DNA of 64,000 nt from Rhodococcus sp. SBT000017 (GTDB taxonomy: Bacteria; Actinomycetota; Actinomycetes; Mycobacteriales; Mycobacteriaceae): the NCBI RefSeq assembly GCF_003688915.1, contig NZ_REFU01000001.1, positions 496,001 to 560,000 of the forward strand, given 5' to 3'. Of the stretch, positions 10,881 to 21,929 are shown piece by piece (the first letter of the stretch is position 1; each line of letters starts with the position of its first letter). Both the position numbers and the translations under genes were made by a program. Below the pieces are notes generated by a model that worked only from the letters and a program-made list of their open reading frames with translations, was not told where the DNA came from and made no database searches.

Positions 10881-11120
10881 CGTCGGCCCGGTCGAACCCA
10901 GCTCGATCAGGCGCAGCGTCCACCAGGTGACGACGGCGATCGCTGCGCCGGCCAGTACTGCTGCCTGCAGGGAGCCGGCAACGACGAGGGTCGCGGCGAA
11001 TACGAGAAATCCGAGTGCGAGGGCTTCGAGCTTGTAGACGGGCCAGGCGATGCCGGCCACGTCCGCGGTGCGCAGGGCAGGAGCGGGTCGACGGCTCACC
11101 TGGGTGCTCGTGTAGGTCAT
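10851..11120 (-). CDS. Small two-helix membrane protein
   Basis: An 89-residue protein of unknown function. ATG 11120 is preceded by GAGGAGAA, which fixes the start. The N-terminus is polar; two membrane segments follow ([16 protein letters not shown] and [16 protein letters not shown]). The C-terminal 30 bases overlap the end of dnaE on the opposite strand. It resembles the small hypothetical membrane proteins common in Rhodococcus. No partner is obvious. Confidence 0.65.
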   Translation of the reverse strand: MTYTSTQVSRRPAPALRTADVAGIAWPVYKLEALALGFLVFAATLVVAGSLQAAVLAGAAIAVVTWWTLRLIELGSTGPTSARQAARPE

Positions 11121-11278
11121 CGCGTTCTCCTCTGGTGCCACCGGCAGGTTCGGGTGTCCGCTGCGGGAAGTTCAGACTATACCCAGCAAAAGATTCGGTC
11201 CACCGAACTTGGGGTCCGGGCCTGGCTATGTTGCCGATCTCGTGGCGTCTCGAAGCCTGGAGGTGTTGACTGAAAGTC

Positions 11279-11713
11279 ATGCCATTGACAGGAGAATACG
11301 AACCGAGTTCATCCGACTGGGCCCGCAAGCAGGCCGAGCTGTACGAGAACTCCGGCGGGACCGAAGGCACGATGATGAACGGTATGCCGGTGGTGCTGCT
11401 GACCACGAAGGGAAACAAGAGTGGAAAGCTGCGCAAGTCACCGTTGATGAAGGTCGAACACGACGGTGAATACGCCATCGTCGCCTCTCTCGGCGGCGCA
11501 CCGAAGCACCCGGTCTGGTACCACAACGTCAAGGCCGAGCCGCTCGTCGAGCTGCAGGACGGTCCGGACAAGCACGACTACATCGCACGCGAGGTGACCG
11601 GCGACGAGAAGGCCGTGTGGTGGGAACGCTCGGTTGCCGCGTACCCCGACTACGCGGAGTATCAGAAGAAGACCGATCGCGAGATCCCGGTCTTCGTCCT
11701 TTCGCGCGCCTGA
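11279..11713 (+). CDS. Nitroreductase-family deazaflavin-dependent oxidoreductase (Ddn-like)
   Basis: A 144-residue protein of the DUF385/Ddn family (split-barrel fold), the group that in mycobacteria uses reduced coenzyme F420 to reduce quinones and activates pretomanid. Diagnostic phrases are [40 protein letters not shown] and [20 protein letters not shown]. The full family length is present. It stands alone; GGAGGT is 14 bases upstream of the ATG, a rather long spacing. A long inverted repeat follows the stop. Natural substrate unknown; F420 use is inferred from the family. Confidence 0.9.
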   Translation: MPLTGEYEPSSSDWARKQAELYENSGGTEGTMMNGMPVVLLTTKGNKSGKLRKSPLMKVEHDGEYAIVASLGGAPKHPVWYHNVKAEPLVELQDGPDKHDYIAREVTGDEKAVWWERSVAAYPDYAEYQKKTDREIPVFVLSRA

Positions 11714-11733
11714 AAGCGGTATCGAGCGTGTCT

Positions 11734-11791
11734 GCCCACCGAATATTCAGATGCCCACCTGTCCAGGTAGGCATCTGAGTATTCGGTGGGC
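11734..11791. repeat. Long inverted repeat (27-bp arms, 4-base loop)
   Basis: Arms at 11734-11760 and 11765-11791 around loop GTCC pair in 25 of 27 positions; one of the two exceptions is a G-U wobble. The left arm begins GCCCACCGAATATTCAGATG. It lies between the deazaflavin oxidoreductase and ilvA. It may terminate transcription of the upstream gene although no T-tract follows, or may be a member of a dispersed repeat family. Confidence 0.75.
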
Positions 11792-11871
11792 CAAAGCCGA
11801 AGATCAGCACCGGTCGCCGTTCACCCGGTCCCGGATGGGCAACCGTTCCACGCTGGTGGCAGCATGTCCTG

Positions 11872-13227
11872 GTGTCTTCATCCCCTGAACTCGCCTCCCA
11901 GCACTCATCGTCGGTAGCCGTCACCGCTGCCGACATCGATGCCGCTGCGGTGCGAATTTCTTCGGTGGTGGCCGCGACACCCCTGCAGCTGTGCGAGCGG
12001 TTGTCTGCGGAGACGGGCGCGACGGTCTACCTCAAGCGCGAGGACCTGCAGATCGTGCGGTCGTACAAGATTCGCGGCGCGTACAACCTGATGGATCAGC
12101 TGACCGATGCCGAGCGGTCCGTGGGCGTGGTGACGGCGAGCGCCGGAAACCACGCGCAGGGCGTCGCCTTCGCTTGCCGCACGATGCAGGTCCGCGGTCG
12201 CATCTACGTCCCGGCCAACACCCCCAAGCAGAAGCGTGACCGCATCCGGGTGCACGGTGGCGAGTTCGTCGATCTCATCGTCATCGGCGATACGTTCGAC
12301 GCGGCAGCTGCCGCGGCTGCCGAGGATGTCGCTCGTACCGGTGCCACGATGGTGCCGCCGTTCGACGATCCCCGTACCGTCGCCGGCCAGGGCACCATCG
12401 CCGCCGAGATAGTCGACCAACTCGGTAGCGCGCCGGACGTCGTCGTCATGCCCGTCGGCGGCGGCGGATGCATCGCAGGCATCTCGAGTTACCTGCGCGA
12501 GCGCGCACCGCAGACCTCGCTGGTGGGCGTCGAGCCGTCCGGAGCCGCGTCGATGACCGCCGCACTGATCGCCGGTGGTCCGGTCACTCTCGCCGACATC
12601 GATCCGTTCGTCGACGGCGCTGCCGTCCGCCGCATCGGGGACGTGCCGTACTCCGCGCTGCGGTCGCTTGGGGCGAGTGTGGTTTCGCACGCCTCCTTGC
12701 CACTGCTCACTGCGCCGGTGTTCGACAGTGCGGGCCCCGGTGCGTTTCTGATCACGCAGATCGACGAGGGCGCGATCTGCACTGCGATGCTGGCGCTGTA
12801 TCAGAACGAGGGTGTCATCGCCGAGCCTGCGGGCGCACTCGCCGTGGCTGCGCTCGAACACCTCGACATCGCCCCCGGCAGCACCGTCGTGTGCCTGGTC
12901 TCCGGTGGCAACAACGATGTCTCTCGCTACGGCGAAATCCTCGAGCGCTCGCTGGTTCACCTGGGGCTCAAGCACTACTTCCTGGTGGATTTCCCGCAGG
13001 AACCCGGCGCGCTTCGTCGGTTCCTCGACGAGGTGCTCGGCCCCGAGGACGACATCACGCTGTTCGAGTACGTCAAGCGCAACAACCGCGAGACCGGTGT
13101 TGCGCTGGTCGGCATCGAACTCGGGTCGGCGGGAGGGCTCAGTCCGCTTCTCGAACGCATGCGTGATTCGCACCTTCAGGTCGAGCAGCTCGAGCCAGGC
13201 TCTCCGGTGTACCGCTACCTGACGTGA
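11872..13227 (+). CDS. ilvA: Threonine ammonia-lyase (threonine dehydratase), biosynthetic
   Basis: A 451-residue PLP enzyme converting threonine to 2-oxobutanoate, the first step of isoleucine synthesis. The PLP lysine is Lys66 in SYKIRGAYNLM; the phosphate-binding glycine loop is PVGGGGCIAGI. A single ACT-like regulatory domain (~325-410, HYFLVDFPQEPGALRRFLDE) fits feedback inhibition by isoleucine. GTG 11872 has no clear ribosome binding site. The position between dnaE and the treZYX genes matches M. tuberculosis Rv1559. It ends one base before a convergent TetR gene. Confidence 0.94.
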   Translation: MSSSPELASQHSSSVAVTAADIDAAAVRISSVVAATPLQLCERLSAETGATVYLKREDLQIVRSYKIRGAYNLMDQLTDAERSVGVVTASAGNHAQGVAFACRTMQVRGRIYVPANTPKQKRDRIRVHGGEFVDLIVIGDTFDAAAAAAAEDVARTGATMVPPFDDPRTVAGQGTIAAEIVDQLGSAPDVVVMPVGGGGCIAGISSYLRERAPQTSLVGVEPSGAASMTAALIAGGPVTLADIDPFVDGAAVRRIGDVPYSALRSLGASVVSHASLPLLTAPVFDSAGPGAFLITQIDEGAICTAMLALYQNEGVIAEPAGALAVAALEHLDIAPGSTVVCLVSGGNNDVSRYGEILERSLVHLGLKHYFLVDFPQEPGALRRFLDEVLGPEDDITLFEYVKRNNRETGVALVGIELGSAGGLSPLLERMRDSHLQVEQLEPGSPVYRYLT

Positions 13228-13228
13228 G

Positions 13229-13753
13229 CTACCGACCGAGCAGGCGATCGACCACGCGTCGATGCAGGTCGGGGTCCACCCCCGGGAGATCGAGAAGGGC
13301 TCCGAGGTAGATGCCGTCACCGACGAGTCGGATGATCTCGGCCTGAACCGGATCGTCGATTTCGGTGCGCAGACCCTCGTCCCACAACCGCATCATCTCG
13401 GTGACGGCGTCCTGGACCTCGCCGGAATTGCCGTCGACGCTGCGCAACGCGGCCAGGGTCGATCGATACAGAGCGATCTCCTTCTCGGAGATGGAGTCGG
13501 GCGGTTGCAGATACCACTTGGCCACCGAGGTGCCGCCTGCTGCGGCGTCGGCGCGCTGCTGATCGGCCTGGGCACCGAGTCGTCGCACCATGGCGGCAAT
13601 CAGCACGTCCTTGGTCTTGAAGTGGTAAAGCAGTCCGCCCTTGGAGACGCCTGCGGCGGCGGCGACGCTGTCGAGGGTCACTTTGGTCATGCCGTGTTCG
13701 ATCAGCATCGACTCGAGTGCGTCGAGTATTCGGTCGCGGGTGTCCGATGACAT
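13229..13753 (-). CDS. TetR-family repressor of the adjacent efflux pump
   Basis: A 174-residue TetR regulator. The N-terminal HTH (SDTRDRILDALESMLIEHG through GVSKGGLLYHFKTKDVLIAA) is complete, followed by a C-terminal ligand domain. ATG 13753 is used; longer readings in this frame run into the efflux gene antisense. It is divergent from the DHA2 transporter with 126 bp between them holding two copies of an operator-like element. The arrangement is like the LfrR/LfrA pair in mycobacteria, so it probably represses the pump and itself until a drug binds. Confidence 0.88.
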   Translation of the reverse strand: MSSDTRDRILDALESMLIEHGMTKVTLDSVAAAAGVSKGGLLYHFKTKDVLIAAMVRRLGAQADQQRADAAAGGTSVAKWYLQPPDSISEKEIALYRSTLAALRSVDGNSGEVQDAVTEMMRLWDEGLRTEIDDPVQAEIIRLVGDGIYLGALLDLPGVDPDLHRRVVDRLLGR

Positions 13754-13764
13754 GAAACTCACTT

Positions 13765-13820
13765 TACCGGCTGGACGGTTCGCGGTACTCTCGATCACTG
13801 TACCGGCTGGACGGTCGGTA
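13765..13820. promoter_or_regulatory. Tandem operator sites between tetR and the efflux gene
   Basis: The 15-mer TACCGGCTGGACGGT occurs at 13765-13779 and again at 13801-13815, start-to-start distance 36 bp. Each contains the inverted half-sites ACCG-N6-CGGT. The second extends to a 20-bp palindrome-like element TACCGGCTGGACGGTCGGTA (13801-13820). Position between divergent TetR and transporter genes makes it the likely TetR binding region. Confidence 0.75.
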
Positions 13821-13879
13821 CTCGTAGTCGCTTCGGACCGTCTGGCACGGTCATCGAGCGCAGAACGTAGGAGATCGTC

Positions 13880-15436
13880 GTGAGTGACGTGAGCACCGGT
13901 TCGGTGCACGAGGTCGACGGAGCGTCCGAGCATCGGGCCGGCCCCCGAGATTGGCTCGGGTTGGTGGTGCTGGCTTTCGCGGTGCTGCTCATCGCTGTTG
14001 ACGGCACGGTCCTCGATCTGGCTCTGCCCTTCGTCAGCGCGGATCTGGCACCGACCAGCAATCAGCTGCTGTGGATCATCGACGTCTACTCGTTCGTCCT
14101 GGCCGGCCTGCTCATCACCATGGGCACGCTCGGCGATCGGATCGGTCGGCGTCGACTGCTGTTGATCGGAGCAGCGGGTTTCGGTATCGCCTCGCTCGTC
14201 GCCGCTGTCTCGGCCAGCGCCGAGATGCTCATCGCTGCCCGGGTGCTGCAGGGCATCTCCGGCGCAACGCTGATGCCCGCGACACTGGGCTTGATCAGGA
14301 CCATCTTCCTGAACCCGCGTCAGCGCGTCGCCGCGATCGGAGTGTGGGGTGCGATGGCCGGCGGCGGTGCCGCAGCGGGGCCGCTCGTGGGCGGCTGGCT
14401 GCTCGAGCACTACTGGTGGGGATCGGTGTTCCTGATCAACATCCCCGTGATGATCGTGCTGATCGCTCTCGGGCCGCTGGTCATCCCCGAGTCCAAGGAT
14501 CCGAACCCGGGGCGCTTCGACCTGACGAGCTCGGCACTGTCGATGCTCGCCATCGTCCCATTGGTGTTCGCGGTGAAAGAGACTGCGGCACACGGATTCG
14601 ACGTGGTCTACCTGCTCTCCGCGGTGGTCGGCGTCATCGCCGGATTCGTGTTCGTCCGTCGGCAGCGGACTCTTGCCGCCCCGATGATCGACCTGCGACT
14701 GTTCGCCAACCGGGCATTCTCGACGGGCGTGGCCACGAACTTCCTGTCGGTGTTCGCACTCGCCGGCGTGTTGTTCTTCGGCTCGCAGTACCTGCAGCTC
14801 GTGCTCGGCAACAGTCCACTCGAAGCGGGACTGTTACTGCTGCCGGGTACCGCCGCCAGTATCGTCACCTCACTGCTGGTCGCGGTCCTGGTTCGATACT
14901 TCAGCGCGGGAACGGTTCTCGGTGTCGCGATGTTCGTCGCGGCTGCGGGCGCAGGCATCCTGGTCGGGCTCGCGACGGACAGCGGACCGGCCTTGTTCAT
15001 CGCCGGGTTCGTGCTCGTGGGAGCCGGCGTGGGTGTCGCGCTGACGCTCACCTCCGAACTGGTGGTCAGCGCGGTCGAACCCGAACGAGCGGGAGCTGCC
15101 TCGGCGGTGTCGGAGACCGCGTACGAGCTGGGTATCGCATTGGGTGTCGCTGTACTCGGCACCGTGGTGATGGCCATCTTCCGTCGCGGAATCGACGTCA
15201 CTCAGCTGCCCCCCGAGCTCGGAGCAAAGGCAGGCGAAACACTCGGCGGCGCGGATGCGGTGGCTCGTGAGTTGCCGGACTCGGTGGCGACGGTTCTGCT
15301 CGATTCCGCACATGCTGCGTTCGTGTCGGGCATGCATGTCGCGGCCGTCGCCACCGCGGTGGTGCTGGCGATCACCGCCGTGTTCGTCCTGGTCAACCTA
15401 CGTAGGCGTCAGGACTCCAGTACGACGACGGAGTGA
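13880..15436 (+). CDS. MFS drug efflux transporter, DHA2 (EmrB/QacA) family
   Basis: A 518-residue, 14-helix proton antiporter. Diagnostic motifs are VLLIAVDGTVLDLALPFVSA in helix 1 (DHA2 motif D1 with Asp and Leu pairs), GTLGDRIGRRRLLLIG (motif A) and GAMAGGGAAAGPLVGGWLLE (motif C). GTG 13880 is chosen because it begins just before a polar cytoplasmic leader. Regulation by the divergent TetR is likely. Substrates cannot be read from sequence; relatives export quinolones, dyes and quaternary ammonium compounds. The 3' end overlaps treZ tail-to-tail by 28 bases. Confidence 0.9.
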   Translation: MSDVSTGSVHEVDGASEHRAGPRDWLGLVVLAFAVLLIAVDGTVLDLALPFVSADLAPTSNQLLWIIDVYSFVLAGLLITMGTLGDRIGRRRLLLIGAAGFGIASLVAAVSASAEMLIAARVLQGISGATLMPATLGLIRTIFLNPRQRVAAIGVWGAMAGGGAAAGPLVGGWLLEHYWWGSVFLINIPVMIVLIALGPLVIPESKDPNPGRFDLTSSALSMLAIVPLVFAVKETAAHGFDVVYLLSAVVGVIAGFVFVRRQRTLAAPMIDLRLFANRAFSTGVATNFLSVFALAGVLFFGSQYLQLVLGNSPLEAGLLLLPGTAASIVTSLLVAVLVRYFSAGTVLGVAMFVAAAGAGILVGLATDSGPALFIAGFVLVGAGVGVALTLTSELVVSAVEPERAGAASAVSETAYELGIALGVAVLGTVVMAIFRRGIDVTQLPPELGAKAGETLGGADAVARELPDSVATVLLDSAHAAFVSGMHVAAVATAVVLAITAVFVLVNLRRRQDSSTTTE

Positions 15437-17184
15437 CCGGGAACCGTGGTGGCAGAGCGGGTTTCGTTCGAGGTCGTCGGCTCCCATTCGAGCAGTGTGG
15501 AGCCGCCGACCGGTACTGTCACCGCGGATTCGGACAGGTTGGACACCACGCTGATGCGGCCTCGGCGTACGACGATCCACTGCGCGTCCTCGTCGTAGTC
15601 CACCTTCACGTGGTCGAGCCACGGATCGGTCAGTTCGGTCCGGTCACGGCGCAGCCGGAGCAGATCGCGGTAGAAGGCCAGTAGCCGCGCATGATCACCG
15701 TCGCCCAGCTCCGACCAGTTCAGCTTCGACCGTGTGAACGTCTCGGGATCCTGCGGATCGGGGATATCGCTCTTGTCCCAACCGTGCTCGGCGAACTCCG
15801 CCTTGCGCCCCTCTGCGGTCGCCTTGCCCAGCTCGGGCTCGGGGTGCGAGGTGAAGAACTGGAACGGCGTCGACGCTCCCCATTCCTCGCCCATGAACAG
15901 CATCGGAGTGTAGGGCGAGGTCAGCACCAGTGCGGCCTTGATTGCGAGCTGGCCGGGGGAGAGGTAGAAGCCCGGTCGGTCGCCGATCGCGCGGTTGCCC
16001 ACCTGGTCGTGTGTGGTCGTGTAGGTCACCAGAGAACTGGCCGGGATACGCCGGGTGTCCAGTGGGCGACCGTGGATGCGACCGCGGAAACTCGAGTACG
16101 TACCGGCGTGAAAGAAGCCCTGCCGCAACGTGTTCGCAAGCCCCTGCAGCGAACCGAAATCCCCGTAGTAGCCCTGCCGCTCGCCGGAGACCGCGGCGTG
16201 GATCGCATGGTGGATGTCGTCGTCCCACTGGGCGTCGAGTCCGTAACCGCCACCCGACCGAGCAGTGATCAGCATCGGATCGTTGAGATCGCTCTCGGCG
16301 ATCAGGGTCAGTGGCCGACCCAGATGTGCGGACAGGCTGCGAGTTTCGATCGACAGCTGTTCGAGCAGGTGCACCGCAGTGTGGTCGACGATCGCGTGCA
16401 CCGCGTCGAGTCGCAGCGCGTCGATGTGGAATTCGGCGAACCAACGCAGCGCGTTGTCGAGGGCGTAGCGCCGCACCTCACCCGAGTCGGCCTCGGCGTA
16501 GTTGATCGCCTGGCCCCAGCTGTTGGCACCCTCGGTCATGTACGGGCCGAAGCGGTCCAGGTAGTTGCCGGACGGGCCGAGGTGGTTGTAGACCACGTCC
16601 AGAACGACGCCGATGCCGCGGCCATGGCAGGCATCGACCAAGCGCTGCAACCCTTCCGGGCCGCCGTATCCCTCGTGCACGGTGTACCAGAGAACGCCGT
16701 CGTAGCCCCAGTTGTGCACGCCGTTGAACCCGTTGACCGGCATGATCTCGACGAACGTCACGCCGAGATCGACGAGGTGATCGAGCTTGGTGATGGCCGC
16801 GTCGAACGTGCCCTCGTCGGTGAACGTGCCGATGTGGAGCTCGTAGATCGCCGAGCCGGGCAGTTGCCGTCCGGTCCAGGCCGCGTCGGTCCACAGCGTC
16901 GGATCGAGGTCGAAGACCTGCGACAGCTCGTGTACCCCGTCGGGCTGCCGGGGTGACCGCGGATCCGGGAGGGCCTTGTCTGCGTCGTCGAGCAGGAAGC
17001 CGTAACGACTCGTCGGGCTGCAGTCGACGTCCGCGTGCCACCACCCGTTCGAGGAGCTCTGCATCGGATGCACCGCGTCGTCGAGCTGGAGGCGGACGGT
17101 CTTCGGGGTCGGTGCCCAGACCTGGAACCGACGAGTCGCTGCCGGTGATGTCGCTGCCCGTGATGTATCTGTGGAGGACGTCAC
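15409..17184 (-). CDS. treZ: Malto-oligosyltrehalose trehalohydrolase
   Basis: A 591-residue GH13 enzyme that releases trehalose from maltooligosyl-trehalose. N-terminal E-set domain RRFQVWAPTPKTVRLQLDDA, then the barrel with VEIMPVNGFNGVHNWGYDG, VVYNHLGPSGNYLDRFGPY and the nucleophile region DALRLDAVHAI. GTG 17184 overlaps the treY stop (GTGA), and no sensible reading exists further upstream. It is the last gene of the glgX-treY-treZ operon. Trehalose is a stress protectant and precursor of trehalose mycolates. Confidence 0.95.
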   Translation of the reverse strand: MTSSTDTSRAATSPAATRRFQVWAPTPKTVRLQLDDAVHPMQSSSNGWWHADVDCSPTSRYGFLLDDADKALPDPRSPRQPDGVHELSQVFDLDPTLWTDAAWTGRQLPGSAIYELHIGTFTDEGTFDAAITKLDHLVDLGVTFVEIMPVNGFNGVHNWGYDGVLWYTVHEGYGGPEGLQRLVDACHGRGIGVVLDVVYNHLGPSGNYLDRFGPYMTEGANSWGQAINYAEADSGEVRRYALDNALRWFAEFHIDALRLDAVHAIVDHTAVHLLEQLSIETRSLSAHLGRPLTLIAESDLNDPMLITARSGGGYGLDAQWDDDIHHAIHAAVSGERQGYYGDFGSLQGLANTLRQGFFHAGTYSSFRGRIHGRPLDTRRIPASSLVTYTTTHDQVGNRAIGDRPGFYLSPGQLAIKAALVLTSPYTPMLFMGEEWGASTPFQFFTSHPEPELGKATAEGRKAEFAEHGWDKSDIPDPQDPETFTRSKLNWSELGDGDHARLLAFYRDLLRLRRDRTELTDPWLDHVKVDYDEDAQWIVVRRGRISVVSNLSESAVTVPVGGSTLLEWEPTTSNETRSATTVPGHSVVVLES

Positions 17185-19556
17185 TGTGTCACCGTTCCTT
17201 CGTTGTCGCGCACCAGAAGTGCGACCGGGAGTGAGGCGAACACCGCGGCCACCGACACCGTGCCGGTGTGTTCGACGTCGGTGATGCGGTCGAGCCAGCG
17301 GCCGTCGGGCAGGGTCACGGTTGTCTCGCCCCAGCCCTTCTCCGATACGCCGAGCGAAAGCCTCGTCGCGAGTGCGAGCACGTCGACGTGGCCGGCCACC
17401 GGGCCGCGCGCGAATCCGACGAGGTGCTCGGCCGCGGATCCGTCCGCGACGATGGGTGTGTAGGTTCCGCCGACGAAACTCTCGGGCCGCTCGCGTCGCA
17501 CGTGCAGTGCGGAGCGAACGACGGCGAGCTTGGCAGCGCCGGTATCGATCGAGAGCGCAGCGGAATTCGAGGCGGCGAGCATCGATCGACGGACCGAGTA
17601 GTCGACGGGCCTGCGGTTGTCGGGGTCGACGAGCGAGTCCTCCCACAACTCGGTGCCCTGGTAGACGTCGGGGATGCCGGGCCCGGCCAGGTTCAACAGC
17701 TTCTGACCCAGTGCGTCGGAATGGCCGTGCGGAGCGAGCTTCTCGACGAGCATCGACATCGAACGCGCGACGGCACCGTCGAAGATCGCGTCGAGCCAAC
17801 TGTGTACCGCGGACTCGAATTCCTCGTCCGGGTCGGTCCACGTCGTGCGAAGGGCAGCCTCGCGGATCGCCTTCTCCGCGTAGGCGTGGACGCGTTCACG
17901 CAACGAGGACGTGACCACTCCGTCGGTCGGCCAGACTCCGAACAGGTTCTGCCACAGGAACATTCCGGTTGTACCGTCCGGACTCGGGGTCAGTTCTTCC
18001 CAGTCGGTGATGCATCGGGCCCACAGTTCGGGGGTCTGCGACAGCACGCCGATGCGCGCCCGCACGTCCTCGCCTCGCTTGGTGTCGTGAGTCGACAGCG
18101 TGGTCATCGCCGCCGGCCAGCGCTTCGCGCGGTCTGCGTTGGTGAGATGGAAGAACTCTGTGCTGCAACCGAATCGGCTGGGATCGCCGCCGACCTCCTG
18201 CAAGGAGATGAGTCGGTTCGCGCGGTAGAACAGGCAGTCCTCGACACCCTTGGCGGTGACGGCACCGCACACCTGATCGAATCGCACCGGCGATTCGGCA
18301 CCACTGATCAGAGCCGTCGTCAACGCGCCGAGGCCGGCTGCCAGCTCGGGCTGCTCCTCGCCGATCTCCGCGATCACGCCGGGCAGTACACGCGCGAGCG
18401 GCGCGTAGTCGGTTCGGTACACGGGGACGGCCGCGACGACGGCGACGATCGCGTCGATGACGGACTCGAGATCGACGGTGGTGCCGGACTCACGCACGAC
18501 GGCGCGCGCGAGGCGTCGCACCTCCGGGGACAGATCGCCGCGGGCGACACCGGTCTTGAGGTCCAGTTCGGTCTCGTGCAGCGTCTCGCTGTCGTAGGCG
18601 ATTCCCGAACGAACCTGGGACAACGCGGTGAGTGCGTGCACGCCCTCGGGATCGACGAACACTCCGCCGACCGCGGCCAAGGCGTCGTATCCGGTCGTAC
18701 CGTCGACGGGGAGCGATTCGTCCAGCGGTTCGCCGTCGGCCAGGATCTTCTCGATGACCAGCCATCGGTCCGGGCCGAGAAGTCCGCGTAGTTCGGTGAG
18801 ATAGCCGGCGGGGTCGGCCAGGCCGTCGGGATGGTCGACGCGAAGTCCGTCGATCAGACCGTCCTCGATCCAGCCGGCCACCTGACGATGCGAGTCGGTG
18901 AAGACGTCGAGGTCTTCCTGCCGGATTCCCGCCAGACCGTTCACCGAGAAGAACCGGCGGTAGCCGATCAGCCCGTCGGACCAGCTCACCAGACGGTACG
19001 ACTGACGATCGTGCACGGCCTGGGCGTCGCCGTTGTCGGTGCCGTCGGCGATGGGGAAGCGGTGCTCGTAGAACGCGAGCAGAGGCTGATCCTCGGAGCG
19101 GTCGACGGTCAGCTCGCCGACGTCGCTCGCGCTACCGAGGACGGGGATGGCGATCTTGCCGTCGACGCCGTTGTCGGCTCCGAAGTCTATGTCGAAGTAC
19201 GTCGCGTACTCGGAGTCGCGACCACGACGCAGTACGTCCCACCACCATCGGTTCTGCCGCGGATCCTCCACGCCGACGTGGTTGGGCACGATGTCGACGA
19301 TGATCCCCATGCCCAGTTCGGCAGCACGAGAATGCAGCTGTGTCAATGCTTCTCGGCCCCCCAGTGCGGCCGAGACCGCCCCGGTATCGGTGACGTCGTA
19401 CCCGTGCGTCGACCCGTCCGTTGCCGTCAGGATCGGCGACAGATAGAGGTGGGTGACCCCGAGGTCGTGCAGGTAGTCGACCACGTCGGAGGCGTCGGAC
19501 AGGGTGAAGGCATCGCCCCGCAGTTGTAACCGGTATGTACTGGTGGGCAGCGGCAT
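17181..19556 (-). CDS. treY: Malto-oligosyltrehalose synthase
   Basis: A 791-residue GH13 enzyme converting the reducing-end alpha-1,4 bond of maltodextrins to an alpha-1,1 bond. It starts PTSTYRLQLRGDAFTLSDA, the family signature, followed by HLYLSPILTATDGSTHGYDV, VDIVPNHVGVEDPRQNRWWW and DGLRVDHPDGLADP with the catalytic Asp. STHDTKRGEDVRARI is the conserved late motif. It is 3 bases downstream of glgX and overlaps treZ by 4 bases. Confidence 0.96.
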   Translation of the reverse strand: MPLPTSTYRLQLRGDAFTLSDASDVVDYLHDLGVTHLYLSPILTATDGSTHGYDVTDTGAVSAALGGREALTQLHSRAAELGMGIIVDIVPNHVGVEDPRQNRWWWDVLRRGRDSEYATYFDIDFGADNGVDGKIAIPVLGSASDVGELTVDRSEDQPLLAFYEHRFPIADGTDNGDAQAVHDRQSYRLVSWSDGLIGYRRFFSVNGLAGIRQEDLDVFTDSHRQVAGWIEDGLIDGLRVDHPDGLADPAGYLTELRGLLGPDRWLVIEKILADGEPLDESLPVDGTTGYDALAAVGGVFVDPEGVHALTALSQVRSGIAYDSETLHETELDLKTGVARGDLSPEVRRLARAVVRESGTTVDLESVIDAIVAVVAAVPVYRTDYAPLARVLPGVIAEIGEEQPELAAGLGALTTALISGAESPVRFDQVCGAVTAKGVEDCLFYRANRLISLQEVGGDPSRFGCSTEFFHLTNADRAKRWPAAMTTLSTHDTKRGEDVRARIGVLSQTPELWARCITDWEELTPSPDGTTGMFLWQNLFGVWPTDGVVTSSLRERVHAYAEKAIREAALRTTWTDPDEEFESAVHSWLDAIFDGAVARSMSMLVEKLAPHGHSDALGQKLLNLAGPGIPDVYQGTELWEDSLVDPDNRRPVDYSVRRSMLAASNSAALSIDTGAAKLAVVRSALHVRRERPESFVGGTYTPIVADGSAAEHLVGFARGPVAGHVDVLALATRLSLGVSEKGWGETTVTLPDGRWLDRITDVEHTGTVSVAAVFASLPVALLVRDNEGTVTQ

Positions 19557-19559
19557 GTG

Positions 19560-21851
<2,292 letters not shown>

Positions 21852-21929
21852 GGATCAACCCTACTGTGGCGGGTGGGCCCGGGCTTACCGAGCGCGAGCC
21901 GCATGCCCCTGGCCTTGGACCCCACTGGA

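Noticed and set aside
17185..17841. N-terminal extension of treZ into treY
   Set aside because: The translation is Arg-rich noise antisense in frame to treY; GTG 17184 with a GTGA overlap is the natural start.
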